Of a stretch of DNA of 64,000 nt, positions 19,115-27,689 are shown piece after piece. Position numbers and translations under genes: made by a program. The notes under the pieces are model-generated. The model was not told the DNA's origin and did no database searches. It saw nothing but the letters and a program-made list of their open reading frames with translations. Origin of the DNA: Scardovia inopinata JCM 12537 (GTDB lineage Bacteria; Actinomycetota; Actinomycetes; Actinomycetales; Bifidobacteriaceae); NCBI RefSeq assembly GCF_001042695.1, contig NZ_AP012334.1, positions 1,612,001-1,676,000 on the forward strand, given 5' to 3'. Numbering within the stretch: the stretch's first letter is position 1; every line of letters starts with the position of its first letter.

Positions 19115-19750
19115 TCACAAAGTTGCTGGATTGGTGAAGAGCGAAACTCCGCGGCGGCCGCGACAGTAGGCATTGCCCAGCCAAGAGTGACGACTGTTAG
19201 GCCAGACTGCACCCAGCCGAGGAGCGCTCTGGCTCATCCAGATACTGGGATACCGGCCATCGGCACTGCGGGACCCTAGAAGATTAAAACCATTCTTGTC
19301 GTGCAGCCAATCAGGATGCTGTGTGGCAATAGCCAGGCCCTCCTCCAAAGTCAGAGGAAGCCGGTCATCAGAATCAATCAGACGACGGGCAACATCGGGC
19401 TCGCGGTTTGTATAAGCAGTTCCTGTATGCGGATCCACCACAAGGTAGAAAGGTCCTTCAGGAGGTTCAAAACCTTCCTGAGGCAAGAAACCCAGTACAT
19501 CACGGGGAGGCATAGTAGTAAAACCTGCTCGACGCTGAATACTGGTCCTGGCAATCAAAGCTTCTGGAGATACCAGTTCGCGGGTGGGAACCAGAAGAAT
19601 ATCTGATCCCAACTCCATTTTTTCCAGAGCACGAACCAGGGGGTCAGCTAAAGCACGGAATTCTTCAGATGTCATATCGGCAATATCTGGATAGCCCAGA
19701 GCTACAATGCGATCAAGTTGTCTGAGGATTTCATGCGAAGACTGTGTCAT
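19115..19750 (-). CDS. DUF5701-like protein of unknown function
   Basis: Soluble protein of 211 residues. It has motifs such as LVPTRELVSPEAL, GFLPQEGFEPP, GPFYLVVDPHTG and RLPLTLEEGLAIATQHP. These recur in an actinobacterial family usually labelled DUF5701 (recalled, not checked). No signal peptide, membrane helix or catalytic signature is evident. It is convergent with the PspC operon and lies downstream of asd on the same strand with a gap of about 100 bases. Function unknown. Confidence 0.65.
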   Translation of the reverse strand: MTQSSHEILRQLDRIVALGYPDIADMTSEEFRALADPLVRALEKMELGSDILLVPTRELVSPEALIARTSIQRRAGFTTMPPRDVLGFLPQEGFEPPEGPFYLVVDPHTGTAYTNREPDVARRLIDSDDRLPLTLEEGLAIATQHPDWLHDKNGFNLLGSRSADGRYPSIWMSQSAPRLGAVWPNSRHSWLGNAYCRGRRGVSLFTNPATL

Positions 19751-19847
19751 ATTTTTAGTATCTCACAGGGGCCATAAAGAGAGCTTAGGGTTTGCCCGGC
19801 GATTCGGATTTTGACAGGAAGGGGAACTTTGCCAAGCAGATGATGAC

Positions 19848-20969
19848 TTAGAAATATTTCTGTTTAAGGATCTCAGCAATTTCTATGGCATTCAAGGCAG
19901 CTCCCTTGCGGAGATTATCATTCGCCAGGAAAAACGACAGGCCCTTCCTGCCGGGGACAGCCTGATCTTGCCGAATTCTCCCCACATAGCTAGGATCTTT
20001 TCCTGCTGCATCCAGGGGAGTCGGAATATCCATGAGAGCGACCCCCGGTGCAGCCTGCAGAACTTCCTGAGCTTCGTGAGGGGTCACGTCCTTATCAAAT
20101 TCAGCATTTACGCTCATGCCATGAGCAGTAAACACTCCTACTCTCACACAGGTGCAGGAGGCCAAAAGGTTAGGAAGATGCAGAATTTTTCGGCTTTCGT
20201 TGCGCAGCTTCTGCTCCTCATCTGTTTCCAGACTACCGTCAGGAGCAAGGTCGCCGATAAAAGGAACAGCATTAAAAGCAATTGTCTTAGCCACCTTGGA
20301 TGGAGCGGGAAAATCAATAGCGCTGCCATCAAAAACAAGTTTGTCGGCTCCCTGCTTGACTGCCGCTTCAGCCTCCTTCTTCAGCTGAAGAACCCCGGCC
20401 CGACCAGCTCCTGACACTGCCTGATACGACGACACAATCAGGCGTCGCAGGCCAAAAGCCTTGTCCAGCGCCGATAAGGCAGGCATACATGCCATAGTCG
20501 TGCAATTAGGATTAGCTACAATTCGCCGGGGAATGTCGTTGAGGTCTTCTGGGTTAACTTCCGATACAACCAGGGGGACATCATCCTGCATCCGCCATTG
20601 AGATGAATTGTCCACAACATAAGCACCAGCCGCGGCAAAACGCGGAGCCCACACGTGGGAGGTGCCGCTACCGGCAGAAAAAATAGCAATATCTATACCG
20701 GTCAGATCGGCTGAGGCTACATCTTCAACCACAATATTCCGCCCTTGGTAAGGCAGAACCGTCCCTGCCGAACGAGAGGAAGCCAGGAAACGCAAAGATT
20801 TCAAGGGGAACCGACGCTCAGCCAGGATTGATCTCATGACCATACCTACCTGACCAGTGGCCCCAAGAAGCGCCAAATTAATGCCTTCGGCCCTGCTTTC
20901 CCTGTCTGCAGAATTTGCAGAATTTGCAGAAGTCTCGTCTGTTCCAGCTCCTTGTACTGTCGTGATCAT
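19848..20969 (-). CDS. asd: Aspartate-semialdehyde dehydrogenase
   Basis: Reduces aspartyl phosphate to aspartate semialdehyde with NADPH, the branch to lysine/diaminopimelate, threonine and methionine. About 373 residues. Rossmann motif ALLGATGQVGMVM near residue 34; the catalytic Cys is C156 in NPNCTTMACM. Further motifs are VSSYQAVSGAGRAG and the substrate-binding RVGVFTAHGMSVN. I chose ATG 20969 because GAGGAGG lies 6 bases upstream; an ATG at 20990 also exists. The N-terminus carries a small repeat (tgcagaatt three times, giving SANSANSA), so it is variable. It lies downstream of the two aspartokinase genes. Confidence 0.94.
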   Translation of the reverse strand: MITTVQGAGTDETSANSANSADRESRAEGINLALLGATGQVGMVMRSILAERRFPLKSLRFLASSRSAGTVLPYQGRNIVVEDVASADLTGIDIAIFSAGSGTSHVWAPRFAAAGAYVVDNSSQWRMQDDVPLVVSEVNPEDLNDIPRRIVANPNCTTMACMPALSALDKAFGLRRLIVSSYQAVSGAGRAGVLQLKKEAEAAVKQGADKLVFDGSAIDFPAPSKVAKTIAFNAVPFIGDLAPDGSLETDEEQKLRNESRKILHLPNLLASCTCVRVGVFTAHGMSVNAEFDKDVTPHEAQEVLQAAPGVALMDIPTPLDAAGKDPSYVGRIRQDQAVPGRKGLSFFLANDNLRKGAALNAIEIAEILKQKYF

Positions 20970-21055
20970 GACTGCCTCCTCAGTATTCATAGTTCTTTTT
21001 GTGTATTGCAGCAGATTTAATGTATTCAGCAGATTTAATGTATTGCAGTAGAACC

Positions 21056-21808
21056 TTACCGACCGCTTCCAGCATAAACAACAGCTTCAGGGGTAAGAGA
21101 GTCAAGATTAAAGGCGGTGTGAATAGCCCTTACCGCAGAGTCCAATGCATCCAGGGGAATTATGGCTGAAATGCGGATATCTGAGGTAGAGATCATGAGC
21201 ACATTGATATTCTGATGGCTCAAAGCCTCAAAGCAGCGGGCCATAACTCCTGTATGAGTCTTCATTCCCACACCGATGAGTGATACCTTGCCTATTGATG
21301 GATTAATATCAGCATGTGTATAACCGAGCTTTTCCTTGCGGGCGTCTAGCAACTGCCTGACCTGGCGGGTCTGTACTTCGGGAAAGGTGATAGAAATATC
21401 AGCCGTCTGAGAATCGCTCTCGCTGCGTCCCTGAGCCTGCACCACCATGTCTATGTTGATTCCCGCCTCTGCGAATTGTGAAAAAACTCTGGCAGCCAAA
21501 CCAGGCTGATCCAGAATACCTCGCAAAGTGACCATAGCCTCAGAGCTATCGCTGGCTATCCCCGAGATAACGGGTGCCTCTGGACCTCGTAGATCAGGAA
21601 ACAAATCTCCTAGGGAAGCAGCAGAGGTACCCAGAGGAGCTCCAGGAGAAGCTCCGGACCTGACTTGTGAGCCTTCGGTCCCAGCCTGTGGAATTCTCCC
21701 TGATGCTCTTCCTTCTGCTCCGACCCGGGTGCTACCTGCCCCTGGCGCGAAATCAGCCGGTCTTACTGCGGTCAATGGGTCTTCCCGAGAATTAGTTGTC
21801 TCCGTCAT
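21056..21808 (-). CDS. Aspartokinase regulatory (ACT-domain) subunit, separate gene
   Basis: Protein of 250 residues. After a low-complexity N-terminus of about 75 residues it contains the paired ACT domains of aspartokinase: VISGIASDSSEAMVTLRGI, AEAGINIDMVVQA, then KVSLIGVGMKTHTGVMARCF and QNINVLMISTSDIRISAIIP. There is no kinase catalytic domain. The catalytic half is the separate upstream gene at 21921-22652. In most bacteria the two parts are one polypeptide of about 420 residues, with this portion sometimes also made from an internal start. Allosteric control by lysine or threonine is expected from the family; the effector here is unknown. Confidence 0.88.
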   Translation of the reverse strand: MTETTNSREDPLTAVRPADFAPGAGSTRVGAEGRASGRIPQAGTEGSQVRSGASPGAPLGTSAASLGDLFPDLRGPEAPVISGIASDSSEAMVTLRGILDQPGLAARVFSQFAEAGINIDMVVQAQGRSESDSQTADISITFPEVQTRQVRQLLDARKEKLGYTHADINPSIGKVSLIGVGMKTHTGVMARCFEALSHQNINVLMISTSDIRISAIIPLDALDSAVRAIHTAFNLDSLTPEAVVYAGSGR

Positions 21809-21850
21809 GACCGATATATCCTTCCTAACCTTGGTCTATACAAGTGGTTT

Positions 21851-21900
21851 GTAAAACGAATACTTATTCGTATTAACTATTTCTCGACTATTCGTATCAC
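21851..21900. promoter_or_regulatory. Palindromic operator-like site between aspartokinase genes
   Basis: ACGAATA-CT-TATTCGT at 21856-21871 is a perfect 16-bp palindrome. A further TATTCGTAT half-site lies at 21889-21897. It is in the 112-base gap upstream of the ACT-subunit gene, where a promoter or regulator site would be expected. The binding protein is unknown. Confidence 0.5.
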
Positions 21901-21920
21901 ACCATATTTCTGTATTTTTT

Positions 21921-22652
21921 CTAGTTCCCCACAACCATAGTCCCCGGATTATGGGAGAAGGAGCTGCGCACATGTAGAGGCATTCCAAAACGCTGAGCAT
22001 ATTCCACACACCGTAGCGCTAAAACCTTGGCACCAGAAGCAGCCATCTCGAGCATCTCTTCATACGAGAGTCTGGGAATCTTCCTGGCAGTTGGCACGAT
22101 TCTGGGATCTGCTGTAAAAACACCATCAACATCAGTATATATCTCGCATAAATCAGCGCCTAAGGCCACTGCCAGAGCAACAGCCGAAGTATCAGAGCCT
22201 CCCCTGCCTAGAGTCGTAGCATCTCCCAGAGAATTGATCCCCTGAAAACCAGCCACAATGGCAACCTGATCATCAAGAAGAGCCTGAGAAACCCGCTCTG
22301 GTCTGACTGCTCGAATATGAGCTGCCCCGTACCGAGCATCAGTATAAAATCCTGCCTGCTGACCAGTGAAAGAATGAGCACGCTCTCCTAAAGCGTGAAT
22401 GGCCATGGCAAGCAAACTCATGGAAATCCGCTCACCTGCTGTCATAAGCATATCTAACTCACGAGCAGGCGGATTGGAATCAATGCTTACTGCTTGATCA
22501 ATGAGCTCATCGGTGGTGTCTCCCATAGCGGAAACTACAACAGCAACATGATTTCCAGCTCGCACTGTTTCCACTACGCGCCGTGCCACCCTTTTAATTG
22601 AGTCGGCATCCGCTACGGACGATCCCCCATATTTTTGTACAATAAGTGCCAT
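21921..22652 (-). CDS. Aspartokinase catalytic subunit
   Basis: Phosphorylates aspartate with ATP, the first step to lysine, threonine, methionine and diaminopimelate. The 243 residues cover only the amino-acid-kinase fold. Motifs are [11 protein letters not shown] at 5-15, [50 protein letters not shown] and [14 protein letters not shown]. The protein stops at [10 protein letters not shown], exactly where the ACT region begins in one-piece enzymes. The ACT domains are encoded by the next gene downstream. The start is the usual [10 protein letters not shown]. Confidence 0.92.
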   Translation of the reverse strand: MALIVQKYGGSSVADADSIKRVARRVVETVRAGNHVAVVVSAMGDTTDELIDQAVSIDSNPPARELDMLMTAGERISMSLLAMAIHALGERAHSFTGQQAGFYTDARYGAAHIRAVRPERVSQALLDDQVAIVAGFQGINSLGDATTLGRGGSDTSAVALAVALGADLCEIYTDVDGVFTADPRIVPTARKIPRLSYEEMLEMAASGAKVLALRCVEYAQRFGMPLHVRSSFSHNPGTMVVGN

Positions 22653-22805
22653 GTTTCGCTCATCTCATTGGCCTGCCACAGTGAGGCACGATACAAAATG
22701 TCACCTCCGAGCAGACAATCATTGGTAAGTAATTTATAACTAATTGGTTTCTATAATAAGCTTGCAACCAGAATTAAGGGATAGCCTGATTTATCTACCG
22801 CTTGT

Positions 22806-23456
22806 TTACACCTCTCTTCGCCCGGTTATTGCCCTTCCCAGGGTAATTTCATCTGCATACTCCAGATCAGACCCCATAGGAAGCCCACTGGCCAGTCTGG
22901 TCAGAGTAATGCCCAAAGGTCCCAGAAGGCGGCTGAGATATGTGGTGGTAGCCTCACCTTCAATATCGGGATTGAGAGCAAAGATAATTTCCTTAACATT
23001 CTTACCTTCTGGCGTTTTCAATCGATTAAGCAGGTCAGCAATTTTTAGATCCTGAGGTCCGATATTGGACATGGGATCGATAGCTCCCCCCAAAACATGG
23101 TAAAGACCCCGGTATTCATGGGTTCTCTCAATGCTCATAATATCTTTCGGCTCCTGCACCAGGCAGATTGTTGTATGATCCCGGCGGGGATCAGCGCAGA
23201 TAAGGCAAGGACTACTTTCGCATACATTACCGCAGATCTCGCAGAATCGAACTTTCTGTTTCATTTCTACGATTGAGTCTGCCAAAGCTTGAGCATCATC
23301 CTGGCTGATAGATAGGAGATGAAAAGCAATACGTTGAGCACCTTTAGGACCAATTCCTGGAAGGCTGGCAAATCTGTCAATAAGATTCTGTATTGCCGCT
23401 TCGTAGGAAGAACCTGAGCCAAGGGATGAATTAAACGAGCTATATGCATTACTCAC
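22806..23456 (-). CDS. recR: Recombination protein RecR
   Basis: Works with RecF/RecO to load RecA at gaps. About 216 residues: helix-hairpin-helix FASLPGIGPKGAQRIAFHLL, the zinc finger CEICGNVCESSPCLIC, and a TOPRIM domain with VQEPKDIMSIE and ALNPDIEGEATTTYL. I prefer the GTG start at 23456. It overlaps the dnaX stop (GTGAGTAA) and has GGAG 8 bases upstream; an in-frame ATG 12 bases earlier has a weaker site. dnaX-recR is a conserved pair. Confidence 0.93.
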   Translation of the reverse strand: MSNAYSSFNSSLGSGSSYEAAIQNLIDRFASLPGIGPKGAQRIAFHLLSISQDDAQALADSIVEMKQKVRFCEICGNVCESSPCLICADPRRDHTTICLVQEPKDIMSIERTHEYRGLYHVLGGAIDPMSNIGPQDLKIADLLNRLKTPEGKNVKEIIFALNPDIEGEATTTYLSRLLGPLGITLTRLASGLPMGSDLEYADEITLGRAITGRREV

Positions 23457-25764
23457 TGTCAGCTCCATCTTCTTGCTTCGTTTCCACACTCTTTGCATCA
23501 AACATGCGGGCAACCTCTTCAATACTTAAGGGACCCTGCGAGTCTATCTGGCTATCCTCTGCCGCGGGGAGGGAATCAGCTGAAGGAGAGAATTCTTCGC
23601 CGTCATTATCAGCAGATACCGTTTGACGATGAGTATGTGGGCTGTGAGGTGCCACACCGGGATGCACACGAGGAGGTACCCTCCCAGAGGCTGCCTGTTT
23701 AGACTGTACCGACTGTACAGAAGGAGCGGAAGCCAATGGTTTATCCCAGGGATCGGCTTCTGCGGATTCAGTGAAATCCGCCAAAGAATGCGTCGAGTCA
23801 GGAGCAGGATCGGAGTCAGGGGCAGACTCCGAGGCAGGAGCGGCTGATTCTCTTTCATTATCTTCATTATCAGATCCGGAACCTTCCTGCTCTGCGGTCT
23901 GTGCGTCAGACCGTGTTTTAACCTGTGTCCCAGATGCAGAAACAGCTGAAGCTAAAGTAGGATTTCCCGCCCTGACTGCAGAAGTAGACCCTGCAGAGGA
24001 TCTGACCTCTGCTGCAGACTGAGATGACTGAGATTGTGGCACAGTTCGAGTGCCTGCCCTATCTATAGTCTGGGCAGCTTCCACAGATTGCGCCAAAGCC
24101 ATGGCAGCGATTTGCGCCTTAACCTTCTGTCTTTCGCCTTCGGTCAGCCGACTGATGGGAGTTACCTTTTCTCCGGATGCGGTGGTACTTCCTGGGTAAG
24201 CTTTCACTCCGCTTCCAAAAGTCTCCTGACATTTGTCCTGAATAATTTCAGATATTTTGGCCTTGCCATGTACCTCCTGTTTTGCCGTTCCCAGAGCAAA
24301 AGCATGTTGGCTGAGGGGATTGGCAAAAGTAAGAATAATTCTATAGTGCCCAGCCTTTTGGGCAGCACTTACCTGGGGGATGCGCTTCGTATTAATGTAC
24401 TGCTGAACGTCTTCAGGCAAGCTTGACACTAGTGTTTTCCACCGAGCCTGAACTTCCTCAGGTTGATCCAAAATACCCGAAGCATTAATCTCTGAAGTAT
24501 TATCGTGGTCTGGCTCATTGGCTGTCTGCTGATGTGTATGAGCTTGTTTTACCCGGTTCGAATACTTCTGAGGCCGATGGTACCCACCCATGGGCTGGGC
24601 ACTGTCTTGATCGGTCTTTCCGGCAGTCTGCTTTTTTAGTGGTTCTTGAGAAGATAAAACTTCCTCGGGAACCAACAGTTGGGCCGCCAATAACTCCAGC
24701 CGGGTTCTGGGAGAAGTAGTTCCCACCATACTGGTCAAGGCCTCATTAACAATCTGAGCAATATGAGTTAGACGCTGTAGGCCCAAAGCTTGCGACTGGC
24801 GGCGAAGCTCCTCTTCCTGACCGGCTGCTGCCTCATCCTTTAAAACTTCCTGTGCACTGGGACCCGCTAAGGTAAGTACCAAAAGATCTCTGACCCTAGA
24901 CAGGAGATCTTCGACAAATTTTCGGGGATCGAAACCACCAATAATCACTTTTTCAATATCGGCATAGAGTTTGGCTCCATCCCTGTCAATGACGGCATCA
25001 ATAGCGTCCGATATGAGTGCATCCGGCGTGTAGCCCAGTAAAGCTACAGCAGACTGATAATCAATTCTGTTATCAACTGAACCAGCCATCAACTGATCAA
25101 GCACGGACAGGGTATCCCTGACCGAACCATCCCCGGAACGCATAGTCAGTTTCAATACTCCAGGGTCTGCCTTTATTCCTTCTTTTTGACAAATATCTTC
25201 CAGATAGGGACCCATAATTTCCGGCGGAACCAGACGAAAAGGATAATGATGAGTGCGGGATCTGATAGTACCAATCACTTTTTCCGGTTCGGTCGTTGCA
25301 AAAATGAACATAACATGATCAGGCGGTTCTTCAACAATCTTGAGCAGGGCATTAAATCCCTGCTGAGTTACCATATGAGCTTCATCAAGAATGAAAATTT
25401 TATAACGATCCCGAGCTGGAGCAAAACCTGCCCTTTCCCTGAGTTCACGTGCATCATCTACTCCGTTATGGCTGGCAGCGTCAATCTCCACCACGTCAAT
25501 GGAACCCGGGCCATTCGTCGCTAAATCTTTGCAGCTTTCGCAAACGCCGCAGGGGTGGCTGGTGGGCCCTTGAGCACAATTCACGCAGCGGGCCAAGATC
25601 CTGGCAGAACTCGTTTTCCCACAGCCACGGGGGCCGGAGAATAGATAGGCATGAGTCAACTTGCCCTCATCCAGAGCTCGTTGAAGAGGAACAGTTACCT
25701 GATCCTGCCCTACTACGCCGTCGAAAGTATCCGGCCGGTAACGTCTGTACAATGCGAGTGCCAT
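23449..25764 (-). CDS. dnaX: DNA polymerase III gamma/tau subunit
   Basis: Clamp-loader ATPase of 771 residues. Walker A GPRGCGKT at 44-51, zinc-binding cysteines at 60, 63, 72 and 75/78, Walker B FILDEAHMV, and sensor motif FIFATTEPEKVIGTIRSRTHHY. After residue about 370 comes a poorly conserved Gln/Ser/Asp/Ala-rich region with one conserved-looking block (TLVSSLPEDVQQYI). Its length suggests a tau-like protein; no slippery frameshift site for a shorter gamma form was recognised. It overlaps recR downstream. Confidence 0.94.
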   Translation of the reverse strand: MALALYRRYRPDTFDGVVGQDQVTVPLQRALDEGKLTHAYLFSGPRGCGKTSSARILARCVNCAQGPTSHPCGVCESCKDLATNGPGSIDVVEIDAASHNGVDDARELRERAGFAPARDRYKIFILDEAHMVTQQGFNALLKIVEEPPDHVMFIFATTEPEKVIGTIRSRTHHYPFRLVPPEIMGPYLEDICQKEGIKADPGVLKLTMRSGDGSVRDTLSVLDQLMAGSVDNRIDYQSAVALLGYTPDALISDAIDAVIDRDGAKLYADIEKVIIGGFDPRKFVEDLLSRVRDLLVLTLAGPSAQEVLKDEAAAGQEEELRRQSQALGLQRLTHIAQIVNEALTSMVGTTSPRTRLELLAAQLLVPEEVLSSQEPLKKQTAGKTDQDSAQPMGGYHRPQKYSNRVKQAHTHQQTANEPDHDNTSEINASGILDQPEEVQARWKTLVSSLPEDVQQYINTKRIPQVSAAQKAGHYRIILTFANPLSQHAFALGTAKQEVHGKAKISEIIQDKCQETFGSGVKAYPGSTTASGEKVTPISRLTEGERQKVKAQIAAMALAQSVEAAQTIDRAGTRTVPQSQSSQSAAEVRSSAGSTSAVRAGNPTLASAVSASGTQVKTRSDAQTAEQEGSGSDNEDNERESAAPASESAPDSDPAPDSTHSLADFTESAEADPWDKPLASAPSVQSVQSKQAASGRVPPRVHPGVAPHSPHTHRQTVSADNDGEEFSPSADSLPAAEDSQIDSQGPLSIEEVARMFDAKSVETKQEDGADSE

Positions 25765-25773
25765 GGTTCTAGG

Positions 25774-26175
25774 CTATCCATTTCTTGAGACACAGTCGAT
25801 AGGCCCAGCCTTGGCAGCCGCCTTCATAAGTGGCAGAAAAGCAAAGGAGGAAGACACGCCTGTTTGAACAAGCACATCTTCTTCAAGAACTGTGCAGGAA
25901 ATCAGGGTACTATGATTTTTCTCAGCAGCGAAACGGGCCTGTTCGCAAGCGTTACCCTGAGTTCCCGATCCTGAAGCATAAATAACTGATGCCCCTACCA
26001 AGGCTGCCTGATCTGCCGCAGTCTGAGCACTGGCTCTGGCGAGCAGACACGCTCCCGCAGCAGCGGCTACAAAGAGACCAAGAGCAACCAAAAAAACCAG
26101 ACCAATTCCAGCTACACTTCCACTACCCCTGTCACAGCGAACCAGCCATCTGCCAAACCTGTGACGACCTCTCAT
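25774..26175 (-). CDS. TadE/TadG-like pseudopilin, secretion-cluster type
   Basis: Protein of 133 residues with an N-terminal RGSGSVAGIGLVFLVALGLF segment: a short basic leader, then a membrane helix containing small residues. The helix is followed by ARASAQTAADQAALVGA, typical of TadG-like proteins in actinobacterial Tad loci. It is the last gene of the pilin-like unit (DUF4244 pilin, TadE, this protein). It overlaps the TadE gene by 4 bases, with GGAGG upstream. It probably takes part in pilus assembly at the cell surface. Confidence 0.82.
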   Translation of the reverse strand: MRGRHRFGRWLVRCDRGSGSVAGIGLVFLVALGLFVAAAAGACLLARASAQTAADQAALVGASVIYASGSGTQGNACEQARFAAEKNHSTLISCTVLEEDVLVQTGVSSSFAFLPLMKAAAKAGPIDCVSRNG

Positions 26176-26561
26176 TGTTCCTCCTGAATTTTAACTGCAT
26201 ACGCATTGGCATGAACTTTTGCCGGAAAAACATGAAGAGGACCTTGCCCAATAGGACAGGCTACCTCCACACGGACTGTCTGGGCGCTCTCACTGATTGA
26301 CACTTCTCCATAAGGCCCAGAATGCCGTTTGGCAGCAGCTGTAATAGATTGACGGCCTTGAGTACTTAAAGTACCGGAGGACTGCAGCGTTTGCGCAGTT
26401 CTGGCTCCCTCACGGGCAGCATCCTGACACTGAACCCGGGAAACAACCAAACTCGTCAATGACAGAATGAGCATAGCGACCACAATGACCGCAGGAATCA
26501 CTATGGCGAATTCTGCGGTCACTGTTCCTCTATCCTCCTGCTTATCGAATAGAGAGCGCAC
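26172..26561 (-). CDS. TadE-family pseudopilin
   Basis: Protein of 129 residues. The leader RSLFDKQEDRG is followed by TVTAEFAIVIPAVIVVAMLI, where Glu at position +5 of the hydrophobic segment is the mark of TadE-type prepilins. QCQDAAREGARTAQ comes next. Such minor pilins are processed by a prepilin peptidase (not in this window). The gene overlaps the pilin gene upstream by 20 bases and the next gene by 4, so the three are one transcription unit. Confidence 0.88.
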   Translation of the reverse strand: MRSLFDKQEDRGTVTAEFAIVIPAVIVVAMLILSLTSLVVSRVQCQDAAREGARTAQTLQSSGTLSTQGRQSITAAAKRHSGPYGEVSISESAQTVRVEVACPIGQGPLHVFPAKVHANAYAVKIQEEQ

Positions 26562-26820
26562 TTTTCACCAGGTTCGTCAGGAGTTCCCGGACAGCATCAG
26601 ATTTCAGAATTGCTACCAGCAATCCGGCAAATCCAGTGGCCGCCACCAGCACAATAGCATATTCAGCTGTAGCCATTCCTGCTTCAGGTTCTTGAAGAAC
26701 ACAGCGAGAGCGGGCATCCATCAGGCAGGCCGTCTGACGAATTTTTTCAGCCCATTTGCTTATATGGTCAGGAATAGCTGCCCCAGCGTGTAAAGATCCG
26801 CTTATTGTATTATTTTTCAT
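26542..26820 (-). CDS. DUF4244 / Flp-type pilin
   Basis: Protein of 92 residues with a long N-terminal leader. The segment EPEAGMATAEYAIVLVAATGFAGLLVAIL matches actinobacterial DUF4244 pilins, which are Flp-like major pilins with a conserved Glu/Tyr after a Gly/Ala cleavage site. Its position as the first gene of the unit, before TadE and TadG-like proteins, fits the major pilin. The leader of about 50 residues is longer than in Gram-negative Flp pilins. A strong AGGAGAATC ribosome site precedes the ATG. Confidence 0.87.
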   Translation of the reverse strand: MKNNTISGSLHAGAAIPDHISKWAEKIRQTACLMDARSRCVLQEPEAGMATAEYAIVLVAATGFAGLLVAILKSDAVRELLTNLVKSALSIR

Positions 26821-27111
26821 GATTCTCCTTAGTCTTAAGGGTTTATGTTTATTTCTTCTTTGTTTGGATGACTTCGGCCGACAAGTACCTGTTCATCACC
26901 TATCGAAAAGGCATCTTGCAACCGAAGCGGTAGAGACTAGTATGACCGATTTTCTCCAATTGCCCTACGGTTTTTTACCGATGTGGTCGAATGTGGAAAA
27001 ATATGGCTATACTTTTCCACAACGCCAGCTGAAATATCTGAAGTACCGGCAAGAGAAAATAAGCGAAAAGGGCAGAAGAACACCACAATGCGCCGAAACT
27101 TAAGTTAAAGC
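26821..27111. other. Gap between the two Tad units
   Basis: About 290 bases between the end of the TadC-like gene and the start of the pilin gene. It holds the pilin ribosome site, the bipartite box and probably the pilin promoter. No additional gene was recognised. Confidence 0.5.
26975..27025 (-). promoter_or_regulatory. Bipartite upstream box of the pilin unit
   Basis: Read toward the pilin gene (minus strand): TGTGGAAAAG, 14 bases, then TCCACATTCGACCACATCG. The second half holds a direct repeat CCACAT with a 10-base period, about one helical turn. The same arrangement occurs upstream of the other Tad unit at 30799-30835, with an 11-base spacer. It lies about 155-200 bases before the pilin start. 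This is probably a shared operator for the pilus genes. Confidence 0.55.
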
Positions 27112-27684
27112 CTAAAGCCACATAGTCTCTATCCATCCCGCCAAAGAGGGGATAACGGTCAAAATTACAAAAGCTGGCAAGAAACAGAGGCCCAGGGGAA
27201 GAAGAACTTTAACAGACAACTTGCTTGCAGCATCATCCATTGCCCTGCTGCGCAGTCGATTCTCTTCCTCAATAGCAGTTTCAATCCGAATGATTGGCGA
27301 TGCTCCGTGCCTCCACGAAGGCTCCAGAGTCTGTTCAAGAAGATCACAGGTCTGTCTATCCGTCTGAGACGGCAGAGAGCGAGACAGCCCCCAGGCATCT
27401 TCCCAGGAAGCACCCCTATATAATGACTGAGAAATCTGGCACAAACACGAACCCAGGTCTGTTTTCATGGCCATCCCCACGGCCTCACAGGCACGAGGCA
27501 CAGAAGCCCCCTGGCGAATTGCCACGGTCATCATTTCAAGAATAAGCTGAACCGGAAAAACCTGGTCATCTCTTTGAGACCGAGGAGAATCTAATGAATT
27601 TAACCTCTTCTCGACCGTCTGCGGTTCTCCAGCGAGCAGAAAGACCAGGACACCGCAGAAAAAGGCTGGAAGAAAAATATGCAT
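27112..27684 (-). CDS. tadC: TadC-like type II secretion F-domain protein
   Basis: Inner-membrane platform protein of the Tad pilus machine, 190 residues. One N-terminal membrane helix is followed by a cytoplasmic helical domain (LILEMMTVAIRQGASVPRAC, containing the T2SSF-type Gly). Two C-terminal membrane segments end at PSLAGWIETMWL. It is shorter than Gram-negative TadC, as usual in actinobacteria. It follows the TadB-like gene by 5 bases and is the last gene of the ATPase-platform unit. Confidence 0.85.
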   Translation of the reverse strand: MHIFLPAFFCGVLVFLLAGEPQTVEKRLNSLDSPRSQRDDQVFPVQLILEMMTVAIRQGASVPRACEAVGMAMKTDLGSCLCQISQSLYRGASWEDAWGLSRSLPSQTDRQTCDLLEQTLEPSWRHGASPIIRIETAIEEENRLRSRAMDDAASKLSVKVLLPLGLCFLPAFVILTVIPSLAGWIETMWL

Positions 27685-27689
27685 GCTTG

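Noticed and set aside
21856-21871. Streptococcal-type competence box (TACGAATA-like)
   Set aside because: The ACGAATA sequence is part of a symmetric palindrome and no competence gene or ComX is nearby; treated as a generic operator.
23449-25764. Programmed frameshift in dnaX for a short gamma form
   Set aside because: No A-rich slippery heptamer with a downstream stem was recognised near the end of the ATPase region.
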